From the NCBI RefSeq assembly GCF_003367175.1, contig NZ_QRGA01000001.1:827888-891887 (forward strand): a stretch of 64,000 nt of DNA, written 5' to 3'. The stretch is from Trinickia dinghuensis (GTDB lineage Bacteria; Pseudomonadota; Gammaproteobacteria; Burkholderiales; Burkholderiaceae). Positions 26,270 through 35,472 of the stretch are shown piece after piece. The translations under genes were made by a program, and so were the position numbers. Under the pieces are notes generated by a model. That model saw only the letters and a list, made by a program, of their open reading frames with translations, did no database searches and was not told where the DNA came from. Each line of letters starts with the position of its first letter. Within the stretch, counting starts at the first letter, position 1.

Positions 26270-26878
26270 ATGTATCCCATGCGCCCCGAAGCCCACTTCA
26301 CTTTTCAGGCTCACCGGAACAAAAAAGCAGCGCCCGTGATTCTCAGCGGCAGGATCCGCACGCTAAGGCAGCGGCTAAAGCGCACGCTCGACTGTACGGC
26401 AAGGGCTGCGGGGATTTCGAAGCCTTTCCTGTCACAGATAGAGCGCGGCTTGGCCACGCCTTCGCTCGCCTCGTTGAAAGGCATTGCCGACGCGCTCGGT
26501 GTCGCCGTGCAATACTTTATCGACGCTCCAAGCGAACGGAACGCCGTGTGTCGTGGCGACGAAGTGAAGTTTTTCGAATTCGCGGATTCCGCAAACTCGT
26601 TCGCCCGACTGACGCGAGGGTCTGGATGCGGGCAGCTCGAGGCCATCCTTGTGAAGTTTCCGCCCCATCAGAGCGAACCTACCGAAATCCCAACCAGCGC
26701 AGAGGAAGCGTTCCTCTACGTCACGGCGGGTGAAATTTCGTTGACCCTCGAGGGCAAGACTGTTGTGCTCAAAGCAGGGGACAGTGCGCACTATCAATCG
26801 GCGTCGCCTCACGCGTGGTTGAATACTCAATCCACCGAAGCCCTCGCGATCTGGGTCGGAACGCCGAATCTACTTTAG
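26270..26878 (+). CDS. XRE family regulator with C-terminal cupin domain
   Basis: A 202-residue regulator. Residues ~25-85 are an XRE HTH (ARAAGISKPFLSQIERGLATPSLASLKGIADAL) and ~120-200 a cupin (ETSAEEAFLYVTAGEISLTLEGK pattern, then AGDSAHYQSASPHAWLN). Proteins of this design commonly control amino-acid, polyamine or small-molecule catabolism. The start at 26270 has GAGGAAG seven bases upstream. The frame upstream of it overlaps the LysR promoter. Confidence 0.88.
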   Translation: MYPMRPEAHFTFQAHRNKKAAPVILSGRIRTLRQRLKRTLDCTARAAGISKPFLSQIERGLATPSLASLKGIADALGVAVQYFIDAPSERNAVCRGDEVKFFEFADSANSFARLTRGSGCGQLEAILVKFPPHQSEPTEIPTSAEEAFLYVTAGEISLTLEGKTVVLKAGDSAHYQSASPHAWLNTQSTEALAIWVGTPNLL

Positions 26879-26991
26879 GAGCAACGACGCTGCACGAGCG
26901 CTACGGCAGCTTTACGCCCAGGATTGCCGGAGCAAGGTCGCGCAGAGACGGGTTTGGCTGCATGACAAGTAACGTTGCGTCGTTCTCGGTC

Positions 26992-27987
26992 TCAGATCGC
27001 GAGGCCCTCGTACGCTCTCCACGCCCGAGGGCTGACACCGAAACGTTTCGAAAAAACGCGGCTGAAGTGAGCGGGATCCTTGAACCCGCATTGATATGCA
27101 ATCGTGGCGATCTGATAGCGGTCGTAGCGGGGATCGCGCAGCCGCTCGGCGCAGACGTCGAGCCGCTTGCGTTGAAGCATCCGTGAAAATCGGTCGCCAT
27201 GCTGGGCGAGCACGCGATAGAGATAGCGCTCCGAGATCTGAAGCTCCCGGGCGCAGTCCGCCGGTGTCAAGGCGGCGTCGGATAGATGCGCGTCGATGTA
27301 GTCATGGACCTGGCGCCAACGCACGCCTTCAGCGCGGGCCTCGGCATCGGCGGTGCTCGTATAGAACTGCAAGCACGCGGCGGCCAGCATCAACACGAAT
27401 GCTTGCTCGAGCGCGGCAACAGCCGCCGGGCGGCAATCGACGAGGCCGGTTTCCATTTGCTGCACAAGCCGGTTGATGGCCTGCGTGATCGAATGCGATG
27501 CGGGCACGCGCACCGGCTCGCGCAACGTCGCGGAGAAATAGCCGCGCCAGCGCGAGAGCGGCACGCGAATCGCAATCAAATGAACTCTCGCGCCTGAAAA
27601 AGCCACGCTGGACGGGGCGTACGCGTTGCGGAAGGTGATGTCGCCCGTTTGAAACTGCAATCGGCTGTTGGCTTGGACCAACTCGCCGGCGCCATCCCTA
27701 ACGATGTTGACCAGCACTTCCTCTTCCTGACTTTGCGCCACGTGCTCGGCGCGATGGACAACCTTGAGCGCCGGCATGCGCAGGTCCGCAATCATGCCGC
27801 CGCCCAGTAACCGCGCCGTGGTCGCTACGCCGGGCCGGTGCGCGCGCTCGCCAATCGTGAGATCGCCCGGTTGCATGATGTCGCTCAGGAGCGAATCCCA
27901 TTCGACGTCGGCGGCGGGCGCGCAAAAGACTTTTTGCGGCCACGAAGATACGACGCTCGATTCGTTGTTCGTGAAGTCGAGGTTCAT
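26992..27987 (-). CDS. AraC family transcriptional regulator
   Basis: A 331-residue regulator: an N-terminal AraC-binding-like domain (the AraC_binding_2 type seen in FeaR-like proteins, with GDITFRNAYAP near residue 115) and a C-terminal AraC HTH (TPADCARELQISERYLYRVLAQ and CGFKDPAHFSRVFSKRFGVSP). It is divergent from the diiron-enzyme/MFS pair at 28105-30131 with a 117-base spacer, so it most likely controls that cassette. Confidence 0.9.
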   Translation of the reverse strand: MNLDFTNNESSVVSSWPQKVFCAPAADVEWDSLLSDIMQPGDLTIGERAHRPGVATTARLLGGGMIADLRMPALKVVHRAEHVAQSQEEEVLVNIVRDGAGELVQANSRLQFQTGDITFRNAYAPSSVAFSGARVHLIAIRVPLSRWRGYFSATLREPVRVPASHSITQAINRLVQQMETGLVDCRPAAVAALEQAFVLMLAAACLQFYTSTADAEARAEGVRWRQVHDYIDAHLSDAALTPADCARELQISERYLYRVLAQHGDRFSRMLQRKRLDVCAERLRDPRYDRYQIATIAYQCGFKDPAHFSRVFSKRFGVSPRAWRAYEGLAI

Positions 27988-28104
27988 GGACAGTCAATTA
28001 TTTGGTTCAGCAACGAGCAAGTGAAAACGCCTATCGGCTTCTATGATGCTTCCGGCGCTGCGGGGCCGCGCGCTACGGAGCCAAAATTCAAACAGGAGTT
28101 TTCA

Positions 28105-28887
28105 ATGAGCACGTTACCTATTCCGACCGAGAAGTTCAATCGGTACGCGCACTTTCCCGAGTCCACGGGGTCATTGCTGAATCTGAGAGAACAACTGATT
28201 ATCGAGCATCCGGTCAATTCGCGTGTTCGAAGCGACACCGTGGTGTTATTCGAGTTTTTCGAACTCTACGCGCATTTCGTCTATGACTTTGCCTCCTACG
28301 TAAGCGCGCTTTTCGCCAGCCTCTCCGATCTCGACGCCAAGAAGCACATTTACGACAATTTGCTCGATGAAATCGGCTTTCAGCCCGGCCAGGCCGCGCG
28401 ATGGGAGTTGCATCACGGCGAACTGTACCGGCGCTTCCTCGAGTCGCTGCGGCGCACGAGCACCTGGCGAGATGCGATCGACGAGCGCCGTGCCCAGGAA
28501 CTCGAGGCTCGGTCGCGCGAAATCTCCCAGCGTTTCTATCAAGGCCACCAGCAGATTTTGCGGGAAGGCAACGATGCCGTGACGCTGGCGGCATTTTCTT
28601 CGATCGAAGGCTGGGTGAGCCGGGAATATGCAATGTGGCGCGAGCTTCTCACGGGCGCCGGCGAGGAAATGCACTTCATCGACATGCGCACGATCGACCT
28701 CCATTGCGAATGCGATGTCGAACACAGCCGTGTGTTGGACGAAATTATCGAGCGCTTCGTTGGGGTGGACGATTCGGGCGAATCCGTGCACGCGGTGAAT
28801 CTTGGCCTGCTGCGCGGTATCGAATTGTCTACGAGATTGTTCGACGATATTCAATCCGGGCTGCGCCAGAACCCACCCTCACGCTGA
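28105..28887 (+). CDS. Haem-oxygenase-like iron-containing redox enzyme (HDO superfamily)
   Basis: A 260-residue, mostly helical protein matching the haem-oxygenase-like diiron oxidase/oxygenase family (relatives include CADD, UndA, BesC and SznF). Candidate metal ligands are E89, H103 or H104, E168 and the H200-x3-D204-x2-H207 cluster (DLHCECDVEHS), the arrangement seen in CADD-type proteins. Members use O2 to cleave, hydroxylate or N-oxygenate small amine or fatty-acid substrates. AACAGGAG precedes the ATG at 28105. Eight bases separate it from the MFS gene, so the two form an operon under the divergent AraC gene. Confidence 0.82.
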   Translation: MSTLPIPTEKFNRYAHFPESTGSLLNLREQLIIEHPVNSRVRSDTVVLFEFFELYAHFVYDFASYVSALFASLSDLDAKKHIYDNLLDEIGFQPGQAARWELHHGELYRRFLESLRRTSTWRDAIDERRAQELEARSREISQRFYQGHQQILREGNDAVTLAAFSSIEGWVSREYAMWRELLTGAGEEMHFIDMRTIDLHCECDVEHSRVLDEIIERFVGVDDSGESVHAVNLGLLRGIELSTRLFDDIQSGLRQNPPSR

Positions 28888-28895
28888 GGTGCAGT

Positions 28896-30131
28896 GTGTC
28901 GAATTGGAAAGCGTTTGTGTGTCTCATCCCGTTTCAATTGATGTTCGGGATGGTGTACGCATGGGGCGGCATTGCGCCGGTCATTCAGCACGAGACGGGT
29001 TGGTCGATAGCATCGCTCGACCTCATGTTTTCGCTGACGCCGCTCACGTTGTTTCCGGCCGTGCTGGCGGGCGGGCGTCTCGTGGGCCGCTACCCGCCTG
29101 AGCGTGTGCTGATGCTGGCCTGGTTGTGCTTCGTGGCAGGGACGCTATCCGGGCTGAGCAGCCATTCCCCGTGGATGTTCGCGGTTTGCTATGCGTGCGT
29201 GGCGCTCGGCGTGGGCGGCGGCTTGTCCACGCCGGCCAGCATCGAAATTATCCGTCGTCAGGCGTCGCGCGCAAGTGGGCGGTTTTCGGGGGCACTGCTC
29301 GCGGTCTATTGTTTCTCGGCGACGGTCAGCGTGCCGCTCTTCCTGTGGTTCGCGCAACGTCAGTCGTGGCGTTACGCACTCGGCGCGACCGCGGCGGCCT
29401 GGTGCATTCCGGGCGGTATCGCGCTTCTCACGCTGCGAGGCGGGCCGGCGCGGGCGGTTGCGCCGGAAGGAGCCGCGCAATCGCAGGCCTACGGCCCCGC
29501 GTTGCGGGCGGTGGCTTGGAATATCGGCCTTCTGTTCGCGTGCGTTCCTTTTGGTTCGGCGGTGTTCGCCGCGCTCGGCCGCCTTGCGGTTGGGCATGGG
29601 GCCGGGACGTGGAGCGCCGTGGCCGGCACCGCGGCGATTTCGCTCGCAAACGGAACCGGCCGTTTCGGAGGCGGCGTATTCTCCGATTTCCTCACTCCTC
29701 GCGCGACTTGGTGCGCGATGCTTGGGCTGGCCGCGGGAGCCTATCTTGCCGCGCTCGCCGATGCGTTCCTGAAGCTGCCCGTGTCGTTCATCGTGTTCGC
29801 CGCGCTCACTGGGTTGGCCTTCGGTTCGGCCGTCGGCATGCTGCCAGCGTTGGCGGCGCGTACTGGAGTGGCCGAGCCTGCCACGGTGTTCAGCCTGTAC
29901 TTCGGTGCGTTCGCCTTGGCGAGCTTCGCGGGACCGCTGGTGAGCGCAGCCGCCGGCATCGCCACGACCATGACGGTGTTCGGGAGTCTTACCCTCGTTG
30001 CCTTCGGTGTGAGCGCGGTGCGCCTCGGCGCCTCGCGCTTGCGGCCAGCGCCTTCGAATCTTCGGCGACACGAACACGGTGGCGTGGCGGAACACGTGCA
30101 CGCAGAGCAACAGGGCAGTAGCGGTCGTTAG
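28896..30131 (+). CDS. MFS transporter, GTG start, with altered C-terminus
   Basis: A 411-residue major facilitator with 12 hydrophobic segments. FQLMFGMVYAWGGIAPVIQHETGWS (start of the first helix region) and GGRLVGRYPPERVLM (loop 2-3 motif) resemble the oxalate/formate or monocarboxylate MFS group. The GTG at 28896 has GAGGT five bases upstream. The open frame upstream only reflects overlap with the diiron-enzyme gene. The final ~23 codons (from LRRHEHGG) are antisense to a duplicated fragment of another exporter gene, so the original C-terminus has probably been replaced. Likely moves the substrate or product of the diiron enzyme. Confidence 0.85.
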   Translation: MSNWKAFVCLIPFQLMFGMVYAWGGIAPVIQHETGWSIASLDLMFSLTPLTLFPAVLAGGRLVGRYPPERVLMLAWLCFVAGTLSGLSSHSPWMFAVCYACVALGVGGGLSTPASIEIIRRQASRASGRFSGALLAVYCFSATVSVPLFLWFAQRQSWRYALGATAAAWCIPGGIALLTLRGGPARAVAPEGAAQSQAYGPALRAVAWNIGLLFACVPFGSAVFAALGRLAVGHGAGTWSAVAGTAAISLANGTGRFGGGVFSDFLTPRATWCAMLGLAAGAYLAALADAFLKLPVSFIVFAALTGLAFGSAVGMLPALAARTGVAEPATVFSLYFGAFALASFAGPLVSAAAGIATTMTVFGSLTLVAFGVSAVRLGASRLRPAPSNLRRHEHGGVAEHVHAEQQGSSGR

Positions 30132-30173
30132 CAGCAGGGCGCCGTGCTCGATTCTGTTGAGCATGGCCGCCAA
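30067..30173 (-). pseudogene. Duplicated tail fragment of a DHA2-type MFS exporter
   Basis: On the reverse strand the sequence reads ALLLCVHVFRHATVFVS, closely matching LLLCAHAFRRATVSVPS at the C-terminus of the DHA2 exporter 1.4 kb to the right. About 80 bases (30060-30139) align with 31519-31598. The stop codon is lost and no other part of the gene remains. Confidence 0.7.
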
Positions 30174-30527
30174 GACGAATGGAGTTGGGCTTTTGAAGGC
30201 GCGCGGGGTAGCCGGCGGTCGGGCACTTAGGATCGCTTCTGATGCCCGGTTCTTAGATGGAAAACTGTGGCGGATGGAGCTTCCGCCGAATGTGCCTGAT
30301 CGGCAACTGAAGTATTGGGGCTCTCAGGTTCAATGCACGGCCGCAAGTTGCCGTTCACTGGACAACATCATATCGGCTTCGATTTACGCATTCTTGGATA
30401 TAACTGAACTGATTTCTTGTCTTTCAGTGAACTGACGCTGCGCGCGAGCGTGTCGGAATGCCTGCGACCTCGGCTGCTTTCAGGATCTTCGCCAACGGTT
30501 TCGGACTGCCAAGTCGCGCCGTTGGGG
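30132..30527. other. Intergenic region between MFS and MscS genes
   Basis: About 395 bases. The first 40 hold the rest of the exporter-tail remnant. The remainder shows no open frame of convincing composition, no repeat and no clear terminator. Confidence 0.55.
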
Positions 30528-31394
30528 TTAAGAGCGCGAGAGTTCGGCATCGTCGGTCACGCGTGCGGCAACGGCACTCGGCCCGTTACTCGCTACGGTA
30601 AGTCCGGCCGAGGCGAGCGCGTCGCGGGCGTGGCTGCGTATATCGTCGGCCGCATAGGTCACATCCGACTGGCGGACCCACGCGCGCAAGCGTAGCCGCA
30701 CGGCGTCGTTCGAGTGGTAGCTGTCCACGGTGACCGTCGGCGCGAGCGTGGAGGCGGCCTCGACGCGTGGCTCGGCGGCGAGCATCTCCTTGAGCTTGCG
30801 GATGGCGGCATCCAACTGGTCACGCCGCGCAAGATCGATCGTCACGTCGACACGCTGCGTGCCGCCGTTGCTGTAATTGATGACCGGATTGCTCCAGATC
30901 TGGCTGTTCGGTACATACACGATGTTGCCGTCCGTGCGCTCGATGCGCGTCGTGAACAGGCCTACCTCGCAGACGATGCCCGCCGTCGCGCCGCTGCCTT
31001 CGATCACGTCGCCGGCGCGAAACGGTCGCAGCATCAGCAACATGATGCCGGCGGCAATATTCTGAAGCGTGCCCTGCAGCGCCAGGCCGATCGCCAGGCC
31101 GGCGGCACCCAGCGCTGCGAGAACACTTGCCGTGGCGACGCCGACTTCACTCAGCGCGGCGACAATCCCGATTACGCGCACCGCCCACGCTGCAATGCCC
31201 GCGAGCATGGGCGCCAGGGTGGAATCGGCGCGCGAGCGCATCACCACGGCCGAGCAAATCTGCGCAATGCGATTGGAAATCCACCAACTGATCACGAGGA
31301 TCAGCACGGCGACGACCAGACCCATGACATCGTGAGTGATTGTCGCGACCAGCGACGGCTGTAAATGAAAGAGACGGTTGAAGAAGTCGTCCAT
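30528..31394 (-). CDS. Small-conductance mechanosensitive channel (MscS family)
   Basis: A 288-residue MscS protein. Three N-terminal hydrophobic helices are followed by the pore-lining helix GAAGLAIGLALQGTLQNIAAGI and the start of the beta domain LRPFRAGDVIEGSG. The IERTDGNIVYVPNSQIWSNPVINYS segment is highly characteristic. It forms a heptameric channel opened by membrane tension. The start at 31394 (MDDFFNRLF) is used, and the open frame runs on upstream into the exporter gene's tail but without support. Confidence 0.92.
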   Translation of the reverse strand: MDDFFNRLFHLQPSLVATITHDVMGLVVAVLILVISWWISNRIAQICSAVVMRSRADSTLAPMLAGIAAWAVRVIGIVAALSEVGVATASVLAALGAAGLAIGLALQGTLQNIAAGIMLLMLRPFRAGDVIEGSGATAGIVCEVGLFTTRIERTDGNIVYVPNSQIWSNPVINYSNGGTQRVDVTIDLARRDQLDAAIRKLKEMLAAEPRVEAASTLAPTVTVDSYHSNDAVRLRLRAWVRQSDVTYAADDIRSHARDALASAGLTVASNGPSAVAARVTDDAELSRS

Positions 31395-31512
31395 AGCGAT
31401 TAGTCGGATGATTGCGGAGGGGCGTAGGAACCCTCGCAACCACGCAGCAGATTTGGTGCCAGTAAGGTTTGAAAGCTTGTCGGTAACTCCACCGCACTTG
31501 CAGCGAGCACGC

Positions 31513-32928
31513 TCAAACCTTCGACGGTACGGACACGGTGGCGCGGCGGAACGCGTGTGCGCAAAGTAAAAGGACAACGGCGGTCGCGAGCAGCGCGATG
31601 CTGAAATCGCGCCAGGAAGCGCTGGCGTTGTCGTGTTGCGCGATGAACAGTCCGAAGACCGCCACGCCGAATGCGCCGGCAATCTGGCGCGCGAAGTTCA
31701 CGACTGCCGAAATCATGCCGCCTCGCTCGGGCCCGATCGTCTGCAAGGCCGTTGCCGTGATCATCGGCGTAATCAGGCCCACGCCAAATGAAACGAGCAT
31801 GAACGCCGGCAGCATTGGCCAATACGCATGACGCATGATGGGCAGTGCGAGCAGCAGCGTTCCAGGAATCAGGAGGGAGAGGCCCGCGAGTATCGAGCGC
31901 TCGGGGCCACCGCGGCGGCTCAGCTTTCCGCTCGTGATATTCGCGGCGATCAGAGGCAACGTGACGGGAATGAATGCCAAGCCGGCCTGCAGCGAACTCA
32001 TCCCGAGGGTATCGCGGAAATAAAGACTCGCAAAAAACACCACGCCGAAGTAGAGGAAGTTAACGACGATTCCCAGTACCAGCGCGCGCTGCAATGAGCG
32101 ATCGACAAAGAGGTCGAGCGGTATGGCGGGCTCGACGGTGCGTTTTTCGGTGCGCACGAATGCGGCTAGACCGGCGAGCGCCGCTACTCCCAGCGCGCTA
32201 ACTGTTAGCGACGACAGCCCGGTGAAATTGATGATCAGCACGAGCAGCGCCGCGGACGCTCCGAGGAGCAAGAGTTGGCCGGCCCAATCGTTCGCGCGCG
32301 CGACGCCTTTCGGCGGCGTCTTGACGAAGCGCGAGGTCAGCACGAGGCCGGCGACACAGACGGGCAGGTTGATGAAAAAGATGTACCGCCAACTGGCGAA
32401 CGAGGTGATGACGCCGCCGATGATCGGGCCGGACGTCAATGCGGCGCCTCCGAAAGCCATCCAGACCGAAAGCAGCGAGAGGCGCAAGTCATTCCGGCCG
32501 GCGAACGACCAGTTGATGACGGCCAGCGAATTCGGAACGATGATGGCCGCGCCGAGGCCTTGAACGAAGCGTGCGCCGAGCATGAAAGCGACGGTGGGAG
32601 CGCAGCCGCACGCTAGGGAGCCTACGAAGAAGAGCGCATAGCCGACCATGAGAAAGCGCTTGCTTCCATAGCGGTCGCCGAGTACGCCCGAGGACAGCAG
32701 GAAGACGGAAAACGCTAGCGTGTAGGCGTTGACGATCCATTGGAGTGTCGCAACGTCGGCGTGGTAATACGCCTGCATGGCGGGCAAGCTGAGATTGACG
32801 ATCGATACATCTAGCTGCACGACGAAATATCCGATCGAAGCGGCGGCCATGAGGAGCGCCACTTCCCAGCTGCGTGCGGGTGGGGCGGTGTCCGCGATTG
32901 AGCGCGTGTACGGTCTGGATTCGAGCAT
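31513..32928 (-). CDS. DHA2 family MFS exporter (EmrB/QacA type, 14 helices)
   Basis: A 471-residue drug:proton antiporter with 14 hydrophobic segments. Motif D1, QLDVSIVNLSLPAM, is near residue 38, motif A is LGDRYGSKRFLM, and motif C is AFGGAALTSGPIIGGVIT. Members expel lipophilic drugs or metabolites. It stands alone, divergent from nothing obvious. The last ~30 residues match the remnant at 30067-30173. Confidence 0.92.
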   Translation of the reverse strand: MLESRPYTRSIADTAPPARSWEVALLMAAASIGYFVVQLDVSIVNLSLPAMQAYYHADVATLQWIVNAYTLAFSVFLLSSGVLGDRYGSKRFLMVGYALFFVGSLACGCAPTVAFMLGARFVQGLGAAIIVPNSLAVINWSFAGRNDLRLSLLSVWMAFGGAALTSGPIIGGVITSFASWRYIFFINLPVCVAGLVLTSRFVKTPPKGVARANDWAGQLLLLGASAALLVLIINFTGLSSLTVSALGVAALAGLAAFVRTEKRTVEPAIPLDLFVDRSLQRALVLGIVVNFLYFGVVFFASLYFRDTLGMSSLQAGLAFIPVTLPLIAANITSGKLSRRGGPERSILAGLSLLIPGTLLLALPIMRHAYWPMLPAFMLVSFGVGLITPMITATALQTIGPERGGMISAVVNFARQIAGAFGVAVFGLFIAQHDNASASWRDFSIALLATAVVLLLCAHAFRRATVSVPSKV

Positions 32929-33013
32929 GGAAATAGTTGGATGCGGTGACCGGGCATTGTGGGCCAGGGCGACTGCGGCAGCCGGGACGCCGCCCTGGCG
33001 CCCTGCTGCGGGG

Positions 33014-33754
33014 TCAGCCGTTCACGATGCGAGGACGCCCCTCGATCAAGTGAGCGTGGTGGTCGCGCAGCGAGCGGACGTTGACGGTCTTCATCAGCCA
33101 CCGTTCCTTTAGTGCTTTTTCATCGCGAATGGTACCGACATCCTTGTTGTGCAGACAATCGTTGTTCGCTGAGCCAAGCAGATCGCCTGGCTGGATCAGC
33201 ACGCGCTTCTTGAGACGATGCAGCGCCTCGACCAGCCGCGCGACGGCGTGCCGTGCTTGTGGCGTCCGGCCTTCCGTGCGGTTCTCGAAGAAGCGAATGT
33301 CGGTTGGCGTTGCACCGCCGAGTATCGGATGCATGTCGGCCTGACCGAGTTCCACGGCGCTCTTGTACATCGTGAGATCGTCGAAGGGCGTGTAGAACTC
33401 CGGACGGCGCAGCATGTCTTGCGTCTGCTCGTCCAGTTCGTTTAGCAAATCTTTGTTGCGCACGAACGAAGTGTAGACCTCGTTCTCGACCGATGAACGC
33501 AGGCCAAGAATATTCACCCAATCGGGCCGAACGAAGTGATTCGCGAGATCCTTGTGGAAGAAGATAGGCTTCAGCGCTTTTTGCGATTGGCTTGCGACCT
33601 TTCTAGCGCGGCGGTCACGGATTTTCTCGTTTCGCAATCGTCGTCGATCTATCGGCCTGCTTCGTTTTCTAGGATTAGGTGAGGGCGCTGGACTGGAGCT
33701 CGCCCGCGCGGAGCTATCCCGCACGCGGGAGACGGACACGAAGGGCACATCCAT
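33014..33754 (-). CDS. Unknown protein with Ser/Arg-rich N-terminus (effector-like)
   Basis: A 246-residue protein not matching a family I know. Residues 1-55 are rich in Ser, Pro and Arg (SSARASSSPAPSP, then RRRLRNEKIRDRRARK). The rest is a mixed alpha/beta soluble region with LRSSVENEVYTSF and ILGGATPTDIRFFENRTEG. A disordered Ser-rich leader before a folded domain is typical of type III secreted effectors, but no secretion genes are in the window. No strong ribosome-binding site precedes the ATG. It is followed closely by the exporter's upstream region. Confidence 0.6.
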   Translation of the reverse strand: MDVPFVSVSRVRDSSARASSSPAPSPNPRKRSRPIDRRRLRNEKIRDRRARKVASQSQKALKPIFFHKDLANHFVRPDWVNILGLRSSVENEVYTSFVRNKDLLNELDEQTQDMLRRPEFYTPFDDLTMYKSAVELGQADMHPILGGATPTDIRFFENRTEGRTPQARHAVARLVEALHRLKKRVLIQPGDLLGSANNDCLHNKDVGTIRDEKALKERWLMKTVNVRSLRDHHAHLIEGRPRIVNG

Positions 33755-33942
33755 GTCGCGATGCGCGCCTTCGCTTCCAGCAACGACTTACGAAGCCGGG
33801 ACCCAATCGTGGCCGACTATGGAACTACCGGCTCGCTGCTATCGACCACCGACGGCATCGACACAATTCTGGATGCTCCGATCGACTACGGGCACGCTCG
33901 ATGCGTTTATCCGGAGAGGGCAGTGTCCGCATCCCGATCTTA

Positions 33943-35472
33943 TTACTTGATCAACAGATCTATCTGCTCAATTAGATAGTCCAGTTTGCGGGGGAAATAT
34001 TTGTCCTTTTTTTCTCCAAGTTTGATCGAAGCTCCTTCGATCGTCAGCCTCGCTCTGAGCGTGTTGATGTCATCTGTGATGAATCCTCTCGTCGCGCCCG
34101 CATCCCTGAAGTTGTTTTTGACGCTCTTGAACTCGCTTTTGTCCGGAAGGCTCTTGAATAGCGCATCGAGCTTCTCTTTCATGAGCAAATTGTTGGCAAG
34201 ATCGGCGTAGCTAAAATTGGCCGGCAGAGTGGTATCGAGCGTCTTGCACAACATGACAATGCCTTGTTCCAGCCTTGGTCTCAGCGGATCGTTTTGGAGT
34301 TTCGCTCTGAAGCCATGATCATAAAAGAAGATCATGAGCTGCTTCAGTTGCCCCTTGAGTGTGGGCGGAACTGAAAAAATCTGTCTCGCGTATTTTTTCG
34401 GCATCACAGCCTGCAGATTCTGCATTCTCGCTTCCTGTTTGTTGAACAGATCTTCGAGATAGACTGTTCTCACGCCCAGAAGGGGAAGCGGTTCAATCTG
34501 ACCGGACCGCATGCTCATGTTCAACAGGGGTTTGAAGTAGTTAATGTATTTGATTGCCCCGTATTGCTGGGTCAGCGATAGACCGTTGAGCTTCCCATCG
34601 TGAACGTGACGCAGATCGAAATCGATATCGAGGTTGTGGATTGTCAGATCTCCGGCGACGGCGACCTTGAATCCGACTTCCCGCGCAAGCGTCACGATTT
34701 GGCTCGTCGCCGTCTTTCCGAATAGATGTTCAGGATGTCCTCCCATGAAGGTTCCGGAAAGTCCGCTCTTGCTCCATATCACGATCACGGGATTGGTTTC
34801 AAAAATAAGATCAAGAAATCGTCCATCGGGATCCGAGTAATCAAATTTTTCTCTTGTAAATTCCTTGAAAATCTTCCGATTCATCTGCCGGTGAGCGTAA
34901 TAGTCCTTGCCGCTCTTTGACGTTATCTTTTTGACGCCGGAGCTGATTTCAGCTTCTCTTTTGCCTAGGATTTCGGTGACCGCCTCGGTCAGTTTGGTTC
35001 CCTTTTTGATACTCAAGCCTGAAATCTTGAATTTGTTGAAGATCTCCTGGCTTTTATCTGCTCCGAGTTTTATATAATCCACGTTAAGATCGTTGAAATA
35101 TCTTTCGAGGAAATCCTCGTCGTCACACTTCGATAATTCCTTTATATAGATTATCGGAGCGTTTGTCATGGCGGCGTATACCGTCGCGAGGCGGGCGTCG
35201 CCTGATGTCGCATCGGACAGCAAGATGGGGCTGACCGGGCTCTTCTCTTTGATGGCTTCGATTATCGGAGCATGGTTTCCCTTGATGTACATGTCTCCAA
35301 GCTCCGAAGCTTTTTTTTCATCGAGAATTCTGGGCATGATGAGTACCTTGGTTACGTTCGAACAGCAACGCTCTCCCTCTTTCAATTCCGCCGGACGATG
35401 CGGCTGGGGGATGCAGAGCGACATCACGTTACGTGGCGGCGATTCGCCGGCCGCAGTATGCATTTTCAGCAC
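33943..35472 (-). CDS. Unknown AT-rich 509-residue protein (possibly acquired; effector-like)
   Basis: A 509-residue soluble protein with clearly lower GC than its neighbours (runs such as TTTTTTTCTCC and many AT-ending codons), a sign of transfer. No known family. NPVIVIWSKSGLSGTFMGGHPEH followed by GFKVAVAGDLTIHN looks like a nucleotide-sugar or Rossmann-type pocket, which is a guess. The C-terminal 150 residues are helical and Lys-rich. The start is uncertain: the frame opens at 35472, but Met46 (MPRILDEKK, 35337) is equally plausible. It lies behind the other unknown gene on the same strand. Confidence 0.62.
   Translation of the reverse strand: MLKMHTAAGESPPRNVMSLCIPQPHRPAELKEGERCCSNVTKVLIMPRILDEKKASELGDMYIKGNHAPIIEAIKEKSPVSPILLSDATSGDARLATVYAAMTNAPIIYIKELSKCDDEDFLERYFNDLNVDYIKLGADKSQEIFNKFKISGLSIKKGTKLTEAVTEILGKREAEISSGVKKITSKSGKDYYAHRQMNRKIFKEFTREKFDYSDPDGRFLDLIFETNPVIVIWSKSGLSGTFMGGHPEHLFGKTATSQIVTLAREVGFKVAVAGDLTIHNLDIDFDLRHVHDGKLNGLSLTQQYGAIKYINYFKPLLNMSMRSGQIEPLPLLGVRTVYLEDLFNKQEARMQNLQAVMPKKYARQIFSVPPTLKGQLKQLMIFFYDHGFRAKLQNDPLRPRLEQGIVMLCKTLDTTLPANFSYADLANNLLMKEKLDALFKSLPDKSEFKSVKNNFRDAGATRGFITDDINTLRARLTIEGASIKLGEKKDKYFPRKLDYLIEQIDLLIK

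Noticed and set aside
28401-30131. 576-residue version of the MFS protein
   Set aside because: Its N-terminal 165 residues overlap the diiron-enzyme gene in another frame. A GTG with a good ribosome-binding site at 28896 gives a normal MFS length.
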